Below are positions 54,939-63,176 of a stretch of 64,000 nucleotides of DNA, one piece after another (the first letter of the stretch is position 1; each line of letters opens with the position of its first letter). The DNA is from Flavobacterium aquicola (GTDB lineage Bacteria > Bacteroidota > Bacteroidia > Flavobacteriales > Flavobacteriaceae), in the NCBI RefSeq assembly GCF_003385115.1, contig NZ_QUNI01000004.1:380459-444458 (forward strand), written 5' to 3'. The notes under the pieces were generated by a model. That model was not told the DNA's origin. It ran no database searches and saw only the letters and a list, made by a program, of their open reading frames with translations. The translations under genes and the position numbers were made by a program.

Positions 54939-55388
54939 ATGAAAAAAACAGTTCTTTTTATTGCTCTGCTGCTTATAATAACTTCATGCGGAAGCATTAA
55001 ATCTTCATTAAAAAATGTAGACAATTCTGCGCCGGTACCTGTTGTAAAAAACAATGCCTTTGTAATTACAGCTTACAGCAAAGACAAAAAATATGGTTAC
55101 AACAAAGATTACCCAATAAACATCTTTTACAGAGGAACAAAAAACGACAGCATTAACCAAAAATACTTCTTGAATGCTTTGGCTGGACCAAAAGGCGAAA
55201 AAATAACTTTCACTAAATTAGAAAACTGCTGTCCTTTTCCAACAAAAAATAGTGATATGGGAGCCGGATTTCTTGATGTATATGAATTGAAATGGGACGG
55301 ATTAAAAAAACCAGTCATTTTGTATTTAAATATTTACGAAAGAGGACAATTGATGATTCCTGTAGGTCTTAGTTTAAAAAAATTATAA
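54939..55388 (+). CDS. Hypothetical lipoprotein upstream of kdsA
   Basis: From the start at 54939 the product is 149 residues with a lipoprotein signal (LLIITSC). It has a beta-rich body (NNAFVITAYSKDKKYGYNKD, GLKKPVILYLNIYERGQLMI). Such proteins next to kdsA have been named after the aldolase in databases, probably by proximity only. No enzyme motif is present. Confidence 0.75.
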   Translation: MKKTVLFIALLLIITSCGSIKSSLKNVDNSAPVPVVKNNAFVITAYSKDKKYGYNKDYPINIFYRGTKNDSINQKYFLNALAGPKGEKITFTKLENCCPFPTKNSDMGAGFLDVYELKWDGLKKPVILYLNIYERGQLMIPVGLSLKKL

Positions 55389-55404
55389 TTATATCACTAC
55401 TCTC

Positions 55405-55429
55405 CTAGCCCAGACAGCAGTGGAAAGCC
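55405..55429 (-). repeat. Interspersed structured repeat, reversed copy
   Basis: The reverse complement of 55405-55429 begins GGCTTTCCACTGCTGTCTGG and matches the 14817 and 62987 copies. The surrounding 55395-55560 has hairpin-like blocks and no gene. Confidence 0.5.
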
Positions 55430-55615
55430 CAGACTGAAAAAAACTATTTTTTCTAGGAATAAAAGAGCGACCGGCAGGAAGCTCCTTTTATTACTTTGGA
55501 AAAAAAGTTTTTTGAAGGAGGACTTGTAACGAATGGCTGGAATCAGCTCCCGATTATAGCTTTAGTACTTTTAAAAATAATTGAAAAATCTAATTCGGAA
55601 ACCGCAAATTCAGGC

Positions 55616-55623
55616 TATCTTTG
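55616..55623 (+). promoter_or_regulatory. -7-like promoter box TATCTTTG
   Basis: The box lies 20 bp before kdsA. A weak -33-like TTCG is at 55594-55597. Confidence 0.45.
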
Positions 55624-55643
55624 CACTTTCAAAAAAACATACT

Positions 55644-56462
55644 ATGAATATACAAAATATACCTCAAATTAAACATACTGAGAGCGGTAACTTCTTTTTA
55701 TTGGCTGGACCATGTGCTATTGAAGGAGAAGAAATGGCTTTGAGAATTGCTGAGCGATTGGTTGGCATTACTGATAAATTACAAATTCCTTATGTTTTTA
55801 AGGGATCTTTCAAAAAAGCAAACCGTTCCAGAATTGACAGTTTCTCTGGTATTGGTGACGAGAAAGCGCTTAAAATTTTAGAAAAAGTATCTAAAACTTT
55901 TGGAGTGCCAACTGTTACGGACATTCATACTAATGAAGATGCTGCAATGGCTGCCCAATATGTAGATGTTTTGCAGATTCCAGCATTCTTAGTTCGTCAG
56001 ACTGATTTAGTTGTGGCAGCTGCAAAAACTGGAAAAGTAGTAAACTTGAAAAAAGGACAGTTCATGAGCCCTGAAAGCATGAAACATGCTGTACAAAAAG
56101 TATTGGACTGTAATAATCAAAGCGTAATGGTTACTGATCGCGGCACAATGTTTGGTTACCAAGACATGATTGTAGATTACCGTGGTATTCCAACTATGCA
56201 GCAATATGCTACTACAGTTCTTGATGTTACACATTCTTTACAACAGCCTAATCAAACTGCAGGAGTTACCGGCGGAAGACCTGATATGATTGAAACCGTT
56301 GCCAAAGCTGGTATTGCTGTTGGTGTTGATGGTATTTTCATCGAAACGCATTTTGATCCTGCTAACGCCAAAAGTGACGGAGCTAATATGCTGCATTTAG
56401 ATTACTTTGAGCCATTGATGAATAAATTGGTTGCCATTAGAAAAACCATTAATCAATTTTAA
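55644..56462 (+). CDS. kdsA: 3-deoxy-8-phosphooctulonate (KDO-8-P) synthase
   Basis: KdsA condenses arabinose 5-phosphate and PEP to KDO-8-phosphate for lipopolysaccharide. It is 272 residues with FFLLAGPCAIEGEEMALRIA, VFKGSFKKANRSRIDSFSGI, LQIPAFLVRQTDLVVAAAKT, MVTDRGTMFGYQD and TAGVTGGRPDMI. I chose the start at 55644 because the 21 residues before it do not match the family and a promoter box lies just upstream. Confidence 0.96.
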   Translation: MNIQNIPQIKHTESGNFFLLAGPCAIEGEEMALRIAERLVGITDKLQIPYVFKGSFKKANRSRIDSFSGIGDEKALKILEKVSKTFGVPTVTDIHTNEDAAMAAQYVDVLQIPAFLVRQTDLVVAAAKTGKVVNLKKGQFMSPESMKHAVQKVLDCNNQSVMVTDRGTMFGYQDMIVDYRGIPTMQQYATTVLDVTHSLQQPNQTAGVTGGRPDMIETVAKAGIAVGVDGIFIETHFDPANAKSDGANMLHLDYFEPLMNKLVAIRKTINQF

Positions 56463-56483
56463 TTAACACAGAATACCAATACA

Positions 56484-57395
56484 TTGAAAACATTTTTAAA
56501 AACTGCGTTCTTAATTTTATTTATTTCATTGAATACATTCGCACAGAATGACTCTGTAAAAAAAGAACGATATACTGCACATAATAAAGGGAAATTCTTC
56601 ATTTCATGGGGAGGTAACAGAGAGAGCTATACTGACTCTGATGTGAACTTCAGAGGAAAAGATTACAACTTTACAGTTGATAATATGGATGCTCACGACA
56701 AACCAAAAGGCTGGCACATCGATTATGTTAATCCAGCCAGAATGACAATTCCACAGACTAATTTCAGAATGGGATATTTTATTAATGACCACTACAGTAT
56801 TGCTATTGGCTGGGATCACATGAAGTATGTAATGACACAGACTCAAACGGCTAACGTAACTGGTTATATTAATTTACCTGCTGATCAGTCTGGATCTTAC
56901 TACAACGGAGATTATAATAATACACCTGTAGATATGTCTCAAAATGGTGCTGAAGAAGGCGGTTTTGCGGAAGGTACTACTCAGGAAGGCAATCCTGCTT
57001 TTTTAATGTACGAACACACAGATGGTTTGAACTACGTTAATACAGAATTTTCAAGACATGACGATATTTCAAAATGGTTTGGTTTGCCTAATACAGATAA
57101 AGTTCAGATTAATTTAACTGAAGGTTTGGGTGCAGGAGTTTTATACCCTAAAACAAATGCTACCGTTTTAGGAAAAGAACGTCATGATGATTTTCATATT
57201 TCTGGTTATGGCTTATCTGCAAAAGCGGGAATTAACTTTACTTTCTTCAAATATTTCTATATTCAAGGTGAGCTAAAAGGCGGATACATCAATATGCAGG
57301 ATATTAGAACTACTAAAAGTAACGATGATAAAGCTTCGCAGGATTTCTTCTTTTTCCAAAGAATTATTGCTGTTGGAGGTATTTTTAGATTATAA
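56484..57395 (+). CDS. Outer-membrane beta-barrel protein, TTG start (copy 1)
   Basis: The 303-residue product has a signal peptide (TAFLILFISLNTFA). The barrel-like body starts ERYTAHNKGKFFISWGGNRE and ends in FFQRIIAVGGIFRL. It starts with TTG in the context ACATTGAAAACA, as does the copy at 57494. This copy has about 20 extra residues near position 155-175 (NGAEEGGFAEGTTQEGNPAF). The function is unknown. Confidence 0.78.
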   Translation: MKTFLKTAFLILFISLNTFAQNDSVKKERYTAHNKGKFFISWGGNRESYTDSDVNFRGKDYNFTVDNMDAHDKPKGWHIDYVNPARMTIPQTNFRMGYFINDHYSIAIGWDHMKYVMTQTQTANVTGYINLPADQSGSYYNGDYNNTPVDMSQNGAEEGGFAEGTTQEGNPAFLMYEHTDGLNYVNTEFSRHDDISKWFGLPNTDKVQINLTEGLGAGVLYPKTNATVLGKERHDDFHISGYGLSAKAGINFTFFKYFYIQGELKGGYINMQDIRTTKSNDDKASQDFFFFQRIIAVGGIFRL

Positions 57396-57414
57396 AATAC
57401 TTTAATATAAAATC

Positions 57415-57436
57415 AAAATCTCCTTCGGGAGATTTT
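57415..57436 (+). terminator. UUCG-loop terminator (copy 1)
   Basis: AAAATCTCC (57415-57423), TTCG loop and GGAGATTTT (57428-57436), followed by T. Confidence 0.85.
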
Positions 57437-57493
57437 TAGTATAAGATAGATTTTAATTATTTTAATATAAATTGTAAATCAAATTTAAATACA

Positions 57494-58354
57494 TTGAAAA
57501 CAAAAAATTTACATGCTGCTATTTTAGTTCTTTTCTTTACTGTTAGTGCTTTTGCACAAGATAATACTCCAATGACAGAAAGATATACCGCACACAATAA
57601 AGGAAAATTCTTTTTCCACATGGGAGGAAATAGAAGTTATTATACTACTTCGGATATCCATTTTGAAGGAGCAGGATACGATTTCACAGTAGAAAATGCC
57701 CAAGCACATGATTTACCGAAAGGATGGAATATTGATTACATCACGCCGGGAAAACTAACAACATCGCAGACCAACTGGAAAGCCGGCTATTTTTTTCATG
57801 ATAAGTTCAATGTTTCTCTTGGAATCGATCATATGAAATATGTGATGACACAAAACCAAACCGCAATGATTAATGGAAATATTAATCTGCCTTCGAGCGA
57901 AGCCGGTTCTGTATTTAACGGATCTTATACTAATGAGCCAATAGATTTAACTGACGGTAAATTTTTAAAGTTTGAACATACCAACGGACTAAACTATGTC
58001 TTTGCAGAAACCGCTTATTACACAGATATCTCTTCAATTTTTGGCATTAAAAACACAGATGTTTTTCAATTAAACTTCACGCAGGGAGTTGGTATAGGAC
58101 TATTAGTTCCTAGAACTGATGCTACGGTTTTAGGCAAAGAAAGACATGATGAATTCCATATTTCGGGTTACGGATTCTCGGCAGATGCAGGTTTAAACTT
58201 CACTTTCTTTAAGCATTTTTACATGCAAACCGAGATAAAAGGTGGCTATATCAATATGACCGACGTAAGAACTACTTATACTGACGATCATGCGCAGCAC
58301 CATTTTTGGTATGGGGAAACTATTGTTTCTTTTGGTGGTATCTTTAGATTGTAA
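57494..58354 (+). CDS. Outer-membrane beta-barrel protein, TTG start (copy 2)
   Basis: This 286-residue paralogue of the 56484 product aligns throughout (ERYTAHNKGKFFFHMGGNRS, DHMKYVMTQNQTAMINGNIN, KERHDEFHISGYGFSADAGL, TIVSFGGIFRL). It also starts with TTG in the same ACATTGAAAACA context and ends before a UUCG-loop terminator. Confidence 0.78.
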   Translation: MKTKNLHAAILVLFFTVSAFAQDNTPMTERYTAHNKGKFFFHMGGNRSYYTTSDIHFEGAGYDFTVENAQAHDLPKGWNIDYITPGKLTTSQTNWKAGYFFHDKFNVSLGIDHMKYVMTQNQTAMINGNINLPSSEAGSVFNGSYTNEPIDLTDGKFLKFEHTNGLNYVFAETAYYTDISSIFGIKNTDVFQLNFTQGVGIGLLVPRTDATVLGKERHDEFHISGYGFSADAGLNFTFFKHFYMQTEIKGGYINMTDVRTTYTDDHAQHHFWYGETIVSFGGIFRL

Positions 58355-58376
58355 AATACTCTTATCAACAAATAAT

Positions 58377-58400
58377 AAAAATCTCCTTCGGGGGATTTTT
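58377..58400 (+). terminator. UUCG-loop terminator (copy 2)
   Basis: AAAAATCTCC, TTCG and GGGGGATTTTT (one G-U pair), followed by T. It is the near-repeat of the 57415 terminator and also ends the convergent gene at 58402. Confidence 0.82.
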
Positions 58401-58401
58401 T

Positions 58402-58752
58402 TTATGTATACAGAGCAACTACTTCCTGTATAACATCTATCAAAACGTCATTGTCAATTTCTTCCAAATCATAATAACGAAGCGACTTAACGGTATTTCT
58501 TTTTTCGCCGATAAGAATCTCCTGATTTCTTTTTAATTCAAAACCTCTGGCAAAACCCGCATCAACAAAACCTTTTTTGGAGTTGGCAATAAGGTAGCAG
58601 AACATTCTTTTTTTATAATATAGATAAGGCATCCCCCATTTAAAATGCATTTCTAAATCTGGAATCTCCCGTTTAAAAACACTGATTAAATGCAGTAATA
58701 TCGCTTGATACTTTTCGGGCTGGCGGTATATGTATTCGTCTGTCATTTTCAT
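58402..58752 (-). CDS. DUF1801-domain protein
   Basis: This small cytoplasmic protein (about 116 residues from the start at 58752; starts at 58788 or 58746 are possible) has the DUF1801 pattern: MTDEYIYRQPEKYQAILLHL, LEMHFKWGMPYLYYKKRMFC and VDAGFARGFELKRNQE. Its function is unknown. Confidence 0.8.
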   Translation of the reverse strand: MKMTDEYIYRQPEKYQAILLHLISVFKREIPDLEMHFKWGMPYLYYKKRMFCYLIANSKKGFVDAGFARGFELKRNQEILIGEKRNTVKSLRYYDLEEIDNDVLIDVIQEVVALYT

Positions 58753-58801
58753 TTCATAAAAATAATTAAAATTAGTATTGCATTTCATGAATTTTATTAT
58801 T

Positions 58802-58820
58802 TACTTTGTAATTCAAAGTA
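58802..58820. promoter_or_regulatory. Palindromic operator, copy 1
   Basis: TACTTTG-TAATT-CAAAGTA is a perfect 7-5-7 palindrome ending 8 bp before the start at 58829. It is the same element as at 60485-60503. Its left arm overlaps a -7-like TTACTTTG. It is the likely binding site of the winged-helix protein encoded at 60170-60466. Confidence 0.7.
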
Positions 58821-58828
58821 CTTTACAT

Positions 58829-59434
58829 ATGGAAGATAAATATTTACAAGATATCAGCGACATCAAAAACATGATGAATAAATCCTCACAGTTTATCTCT
58901 TTGAGCGGTTTGGGTGGTATACTGGCTGGCGTGTATGCTTTGATAGGTGCGTATATTGGCTATGAATTAATCCAAAATAACGATAACCGAATCATTACTT
59001 TAGAAAGTACAACATTCAAATGGATTTTGTTAACGGCCCTACTTATATTAGTTTTATCGATAGGAACTGCTTTCTTGTTAACTATTAGAAAAGCTAAAAA
59101 AGAACAGGAAACCATCTGGAACAGTACATCCAAAAGATTATTAATCAACTTCCTGATTCCGCTGGTAACTGGAGGAGTTTTCTGTTTGTTATTGCTTCGT
59201 CATCAGGTTTATGGGCTGATTGGTCCTGTAACACTTATTTTTTATGGATTAGCCTGTGTAAATGCAAGTAAATATACCTTAAGAGATGTTCGTTATCTGG
59301 GCATTACAATCATCATTTTAGGACTCTTATCAACTGAATTTTCAGGATATGCACTGGAATTTTGGGCCTTGGGTTTTGGAGTCTGCCATATCATTTACGG
59401 AAGCATGATGTATTTTAAGTACGACCGGAATTAG
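58829..59434 (+). CDS. Membrane protein of the winged-helix/CreD cluster
   Basis: From the start at 58829 it is 201 residues with about five to six helices (FISLSGLGGILAGVYALIGA, WILLTALLILVLSIGTAFLL, LINFLIPLVTGGVFCLLLLR). The start follows the operator palindrome closely. It is the first gene of an apparent operon through 60466, or beyond to creD. The function is unknown. Confidence 0.75.
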   Translation: MEDKYLQDISDIKNMMNKSSQFISLSGLGGILAGVYALIGAYIGYELIQNNDNRIITLESTTFKWILLTALLILVLSIGTAFLLTIRKAKKEQETIWNSTSKRLLINFLIPLVTGGVFCLLLLRHQVYGLIGPVTLIFYGLACVNASKYTLRDVRYLGITIIILGLLSTEFSGYALEFWALGFGVCHIIYGSMMYFKYDRN

Positions 59435-59494
59435 AAGGCAGTATTCAGAATTTTTATACAGATAAAAAATAGTAAAGCAGTAAAAAACACAGAA

Positions 59495-60166
59495 ATGAAA
59501 AAAACAAAGTATCTATTCGCCATTATTACCTTCCTAATGAGTTTTGGCTGCGCTTTGTTTATTGCCAATTCTATGTTTGGGAATATTCTCTTTGGCAAAA
59601 GGCCCGAGAATATATTGAATAAAATTCAAGAAGGTGACATGATTTTTCAAACTTCACAATCCAAGCAATGCGAAGCAGTCCGGATAGCAACCAATTCAAA
59701 ATTCTCTCATTGCGGCATTGTTTTTATTGAGAAAGGAAAAAAATATGTTTTTGAAGCTGTACAGCCTGTAAAATATACTCCTCTCGAAGAATGGATTACC
59801 CACGGAAAGGAAAACCGTTTTGTAGTTACCCGATTAAAAAATGCTTCAGCATTACTTAATGAGCAGACACTGCAAAAAATGAGAGCGTACGGAAAAACGC
59901 TAAACAACAAAGACTACGATTTATATTTTGAATGGTCTGATGATAAACAATATTGCTCTGAATTAATCTGGAAAATATATAAAAACGGAGCTGGAATCGA
60001 ATTGTGTCCGCTTAAAAAAATGAAAGATTTTAATTTAAAAGATCTTCGGGTTCAAGCGATATTGGCAGAAAGATATGGAACGAAAATTCCGCTGGATGAA
60101 AATGTAGTCGCTCCTTCTGACCTTGAAAGTTCCAAAATAGTTACAACAATACTAGATACATACTAA
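59495..60166 (+). CDS. YiiX/permuted papain-like cysteine hydrolase
   Basis: This 223-residue protein has an N-terminal membrane/signal segment (FAIITFLMSFGCALFIANSM) and a permuted NlpC/P60-type fold: GDMIFQTSQSKQCEAVRIAT, FSHCGIVFIEKGKKYVFEAV (catalytic His/Cys region) and DDKQYCSELIWKIY. It may cut envelope peptides or lipids. It sits 60 bp after the membrane-protein gene and 3 bp before the winged-helix gene. Confidence 0.85.
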   Translation: MKKTKYLFAIITFLMSFGCALFIANSMFGNILFGKRPENILNKIQEGDMIFQTSQSKQCEAVRIATNSKFSHCGIVFIEKGKKYVFEAVQPVKYTPLEEWITHGKENRFVVTRLKNASALLNEQTLQKMRAYGKTLNNKDYDLYFEWSDDKQYCSELIWKIYKNGAGIELCPLKKMKDFNLKDLRVQAILAERYGTKIPLDENVVAPSDLESSKIVTTILDTY

Positions 60167-60169
60167 GAT

Positions 60170-60466
60170 TTGAAAAATATTATTCAAAATATCAATAAAG
60201 CGTTTGATCATCGCATCCGGCTGGGAATCATGTCTGTTTTGATGGTCAATGAATCTGCCGATTTTAGTACTTTGAAAGAATTATTAGGAGTGACTGACGG
60301 AAATCTTGCCAGCCACACCAAAGCTTTAGAACAAGAAAATTACATTGCTATTGAAAAACAATTCATTGGCAAAAAACCGAACACCAGTTATAAGGCCACA
60401 AAAGACGGACGCATGGCTTTTCAAGATCACATCAGTGCCCTTGAAAAACTGATTCAGAAACGATAA
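60170..60466 (+). CDS. Winged-helix transcriptional regulator, TTG start
   Basis: This 98-residue single-domain protein starts with TTG. Its winged helix (NKAFDHRIRLGIMSVLMVNE, TLKELLGVTDGNLASHTKAL, EQENYIAIEKQFIGKKPNTS, YKATKDGRMAF) resembles the ArsR/MarR-like transcriptional regulators annotated as DNA-binding in Bacteroidota. It is flanked by two copies of the palindrome TACTTTG-N5-CAAAGTA, so it is the best candidate for their binder and for autoregulation. Confidence 0.85.
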   Translation: MKNIIQNINKAFDHRIRLGIMSVLMVNESADFSTLKELLGVTDGNLASHTKALEQENYIAIEKQFIGKKPNTSYKATKDGRMAFQDHISALEKLIQKR

Positions 60467-60484
60467 CCTATTTTTTTATTTACT

Positions 60485-60503
60485 TACTTTGAAATTCAAA
60501 GTA
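60485..60503. promoter_or_regulatory. Palindromic operator, copy 2
   Basis: TACTTTG-AAATT-CAAAGTA is the second perfect copy, 45 bp before the DUF1361 gene at 60548 and 18 bp after the winged-helix gene. It would let the same regulator control the downstream half of the cluster. Confidence 0.7.
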
Positions 60504-60547
60504 CTTTATATTTAGTTATTAAAACAAAACAATTAAAATTAGAAAGT

Positions 60548-61204
60548 ATGCAGCTCATAATTAAACTTTTCAACAGCAACCGCAAAATCAATAGTATTTT
60601 GGCGTTATTTACAATTTACAATTTGTTTTTGCTTGTAATTAGAGTCAAACTAACCAATACTGCCTTTTTGTATTATTTAGTATGGAACCTGTTTCTTGCC
60701 TTCGTCCCTTACTTTTTAATAAGCTATTTAAATATTCAAATTTTAAATCAAAAAAGCAGAATAAAATCATTTTCAATCCTATTTATCTGGCTTCTATTTC
60801 TGCCAAATTCTTTTTACATACTAACCGATTTAATTCACCTAACCCAATCAGGTACTCGTTTATTTTGGTTTGATTTGATTGTCATAAGCTCCTATGCTGT
60901 AATCGGGTTTACAGTAGGCATTATTTCACTGATAAAATTTGAATTCATTTTAAAAACCTATGTTTCTGCCCTTATCACAAATTTAATAATGCCAATAATT
61001 TGTTTTTTATCAGGTCTCGGAATTTATCTGGGCAGAATTCTACGATACAATAGCTGGGATATTTTGAGTAACCCGATTGAATTATTTAACGATATTTTAA
61101 CCTCGTCATTATCTCCGCATTCACTGCTGTTCTCCCTTTATTATGGAGGTTATATTTATCTGCTTTATTTCTTAAAAAAAATCTATTCAACTATAAATCA
61201 ATAA
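60548..61204 (+). CDS. DUF1361 membrane protein
   Basis: This 218-residue protein has about six helices (NSILALFTIYNLFLLVIRVK, YYLVWNLFLAFVPYFLISYL, FSILFIWLLFLPNSFYILTD) and the DUF1361 signature W(L)LFLPNSFYILTDLIHL. The function is unknown. It is downstream of the second operator. Confidence 0.88.
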   Translation: MQLIIKLFNSNRKINSILALFTIYNLFLLVIRVKLTNTAFLYYLVWNLFLAFVPYFLISYLNIQILNQKSRIKSFSILFIWLLFLPNSFYILTDLIHLTQSGTRLFWFDLIVISSYAVIGFTVGIISLIKFEFILKTYVSALITNLIMPIICFLSGLGIYLGRILRYNSWDILSNPIELFNDILTSSLSPHSLLFSLYYGGYIYLLYFLKKIYSTINQ

Positions 61205-61210
61205 ATAATT

Positions 61211-61543
61211 ATGGAAACTACCTTAACACAAGAAGAGCCATTTGATGGCCGTGCTGCTACCGAACTCGCAATTGGCTGTTTTACAATTGGCACTTTGTTT
61301 TTTATTCTTTTTCTAACACTGCAGGACACTTCTTTTATTCTGATAATTGGTTTTATCTTCATTGTACTGGCATCAATTCTTAACATTATTATGCTCACCA
61401 ACCTGCTCTATCATTTTTACATACAACCACAGCAGCGGAAATATATTGGAACAAAAATCTTAATGCTGCTGAGCAATATACCAATAGCATTCTTGTACTT
61501 CGGAATAATAATTTATTTGGCTTGCGCTAATTCACCTTTTTAA
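61211..61543 (+). CDS. Small membrane protein between DUF1361 and creD
   Basis: This 110-residue protein has three predicted helices (ELAIGCFTIGTLFFILFLTL, FILIIGFIFIVLASILNIIM, NIPIAFLYFGIIIYLACANS). I do not recognise the family. It starts 6 bp after the DUF1361 gene, so they are co-transcribed. Confidence 0.7.
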   Translation: METTLTQEEPFDGRAATELAIGCFTIGTLFFILFLTLQDTSFILIIGFIFIVLASILNIIMLTNLLYHFYIQPQQRKYIGTKILMLLSNIPIAFLYFGIIIYLACANSPF

Positions 61544-61568
61544 TCAAAAAACTTTAACAACAAAAAAC

Positions 61569-62927
61569 ATGGAAACACCAGAAAATCAAAACCCAGCCCC
61601 AACTCCCTTTTTCCAATCTAACACAGCCAAGATGATTATGGTTGGCATACTTACTTTTGTATTGCTTATTCCGCTGGAATTTGTAAAAAGCCTAATAACC
61701 GAACGCTCTTTACGTCAGGAAGAAGTCATCGCAGAAATCAATGATAAATGGGGCGAAAGCGTCTATTTTTATGGTCCGATACTAAAAATTCCTTATACTG
61801 TTTTTGAAGAAACATTGTCTATCAACCAAAAAACAAATGAGACGGTAAAACAGCAGAAAGCAATTACCAAATACGCCTATTTCTTTCCAGAGGATTTAAA
61901 AGCCAAATCCAATGTAACTACCAAAGTTCTGAACAGGAACAATTATGAATCGGCGGTTTATAGCTCTAAAATGAATTTTGAAGGACAGTATATTCAGCCT
62001 GATTTTAGCAGCAAAAACATTCCTGCCGAAGCCATTCAGTGGAACAAAGCCACCATTTTAATCAAAACAACTAATCTGAAAAGTATCAAGGACGAAGTAA
62101 AAATCAATCTTGGCGGCACCAAATTCACTTTCGAACCCGTTTACAGCAGTAATCTAAACGATTCTACACAAGCCTTAGAAACCGGTTTTATTGACCTGAA
62201 AGCTATTTTAAAAACAGACAAAACAAACTTTGGTTTCGACATCACTTACAATGGCAGCAAGCAGATAAAAATGATGCCTATTGGCAAAACCACACAGTTA
62301 AGCATGCAGTCCAACTGGAGCTCGCCAAGCTTCACAGGCAATTTTCTTCCAGATGATAAAACCAAAAAAATCGATGCCAATGGATTCACCGCCAACTGGA
62401 AAGTACTGCACATTAACAGAGCTTTTTCACAGCAGTTCTTCGAAAATCTGCCGGATTTAGGAACCTATGCATTTGGAGTAGATTTTGTAATACCGGTAAA
62501 CCAATACCAGCAGAACGAAAGAGCTTCAAAATATGGCTTTCTTGTAATTGGATTAACATTTCTTATTTTCTTCCTGATTCAGTCAATCAGTAAAATCCGA
62601 ATTCATATTTTCCAATATTCTATGATTGGTCTGGCGCTTATTTTATTTTACACCCTGCTTATCTCCATCACCGAGCACAGCAGTTTCATGAAAGCCTATT
62701 TAATAGCAGCCACTGCCGTTATTACGCTGATATCGCTGTATTCAATTTCGATTCTAAAAGGCAGCAGATTTCCGCTGTTTATTGCCGGTTCGCTCACAGG
62801 GCTCTACACATTTATCTACGTCATTATCCAATTAGAAAACTACGCTTTATTAGTAGGAAGCATAGGTTTATTCAGCATATTGGCAGCGGTAATGTACTTT
62901 TCCCGAAAAATTGACTGGAATAAGTAA
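61569..62927 (+). CDS. creD: CreD-family inner-membrane protein
   Basis: The 452-residue CreD/CreD-like protein has an N-terminal helix (MIMVGILTFVLLIPLEFVKS), a large soluble beta-rich domain (SYFYGPILKIPYTVFE-like YFYGPILKIPYTVF, YAYFFPEDLKAKSN, FEGQYIQPDF), and four to five C-terminal helices. In gamma-proteobacteria CreD belongs to the CreBC regulon and affects the cell envelope; here no CreBC is present, and the upstream palindromes suggest other control. A repeat with a hairpin follows. Confidence 0.88.
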   Translation: METPENQNPAPTPFFQSNTAKMIMVGILTFVLLIPLEFVKSLITERSLRQEEVIAEINDKWGESVYFYGPILKIPYTVFEETLSINQKTNETVKQQKAITKYAYFFPEDLKAKSNVTTKVLNRNNYESAVYSSKMNFEGQYIQPDFSSKNIPAEAIQWNKATILIKTTNLKSIKDEVKINLGGTKFTFEPVYSSNLNDSTQALETGFIDLKAILKTDKTNFGFDITYNGSKQIKMMPIGKTTQLSMQSNWSSPSFTGNFLPDDKTKKIDANGFTANWKVLHINRAFSQQFFENLPDLGTYAFGVDFVIPVNQYQQNERASKYGFLVIGLTFLIFFLIQSISKIRIHIFQYSMIGLALILFYTLLISITEHSSFMKAYLIAATAVITLISLYSISILKGSRFPLFIAGSLTGLYTFIYVIIQLENYALLVGSIGLFSILAAVMYFSRKIDWNK

Positions 62928-62960
62928 AATTAGAAGCTATTTCTTGCTATCCTTTACAAT

Positions 62961-62987
62961 CTTGCTGGCTGAACCATAGCCAGCAAG
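62961..62987 (+). terminator. Hairpin after creD within an interspersed repeat
   Basis: CTTGCTGGCT (62961-62970) and AGCCAGCAAG (62978-62987) form a perfect 10-bp stem. No T run follows, so terminator activity is uncertain; it directly precedes the conserved repeat half at 62987-63011. Confidence 0.5.
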
Positions 62988-63011
62988 GATTTTCACTACT
63001 ATCAGGGCCAG
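62987..63011 (+). repeat. Interspersed structured repeat
   Basis: GGATTTTCACTACTATCAGG and GCCAG match the 14817 copy in 21 of 25 positions. Next to it, 63036-63115 has another repeat-like block (TCATTTCGAGAAATGAAGCA) with echoes at 63904-63930 on the other strand. Confidence 0.5.
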
Positions 63012-63176
63012 GGTTTTTCGGTAGTAAAAACATTTGCAGAGTCATTTCGAGAAATGAAGCACCCGCGTGAAACGAAAATAGGCGATAGCGAATCTCACTA
63101 TCAAAACAATTTTTAATCAAATTAAACCAGATTGCGTAATTACATTATACTTTTCAATTAAAAAAACTCAAAACAA

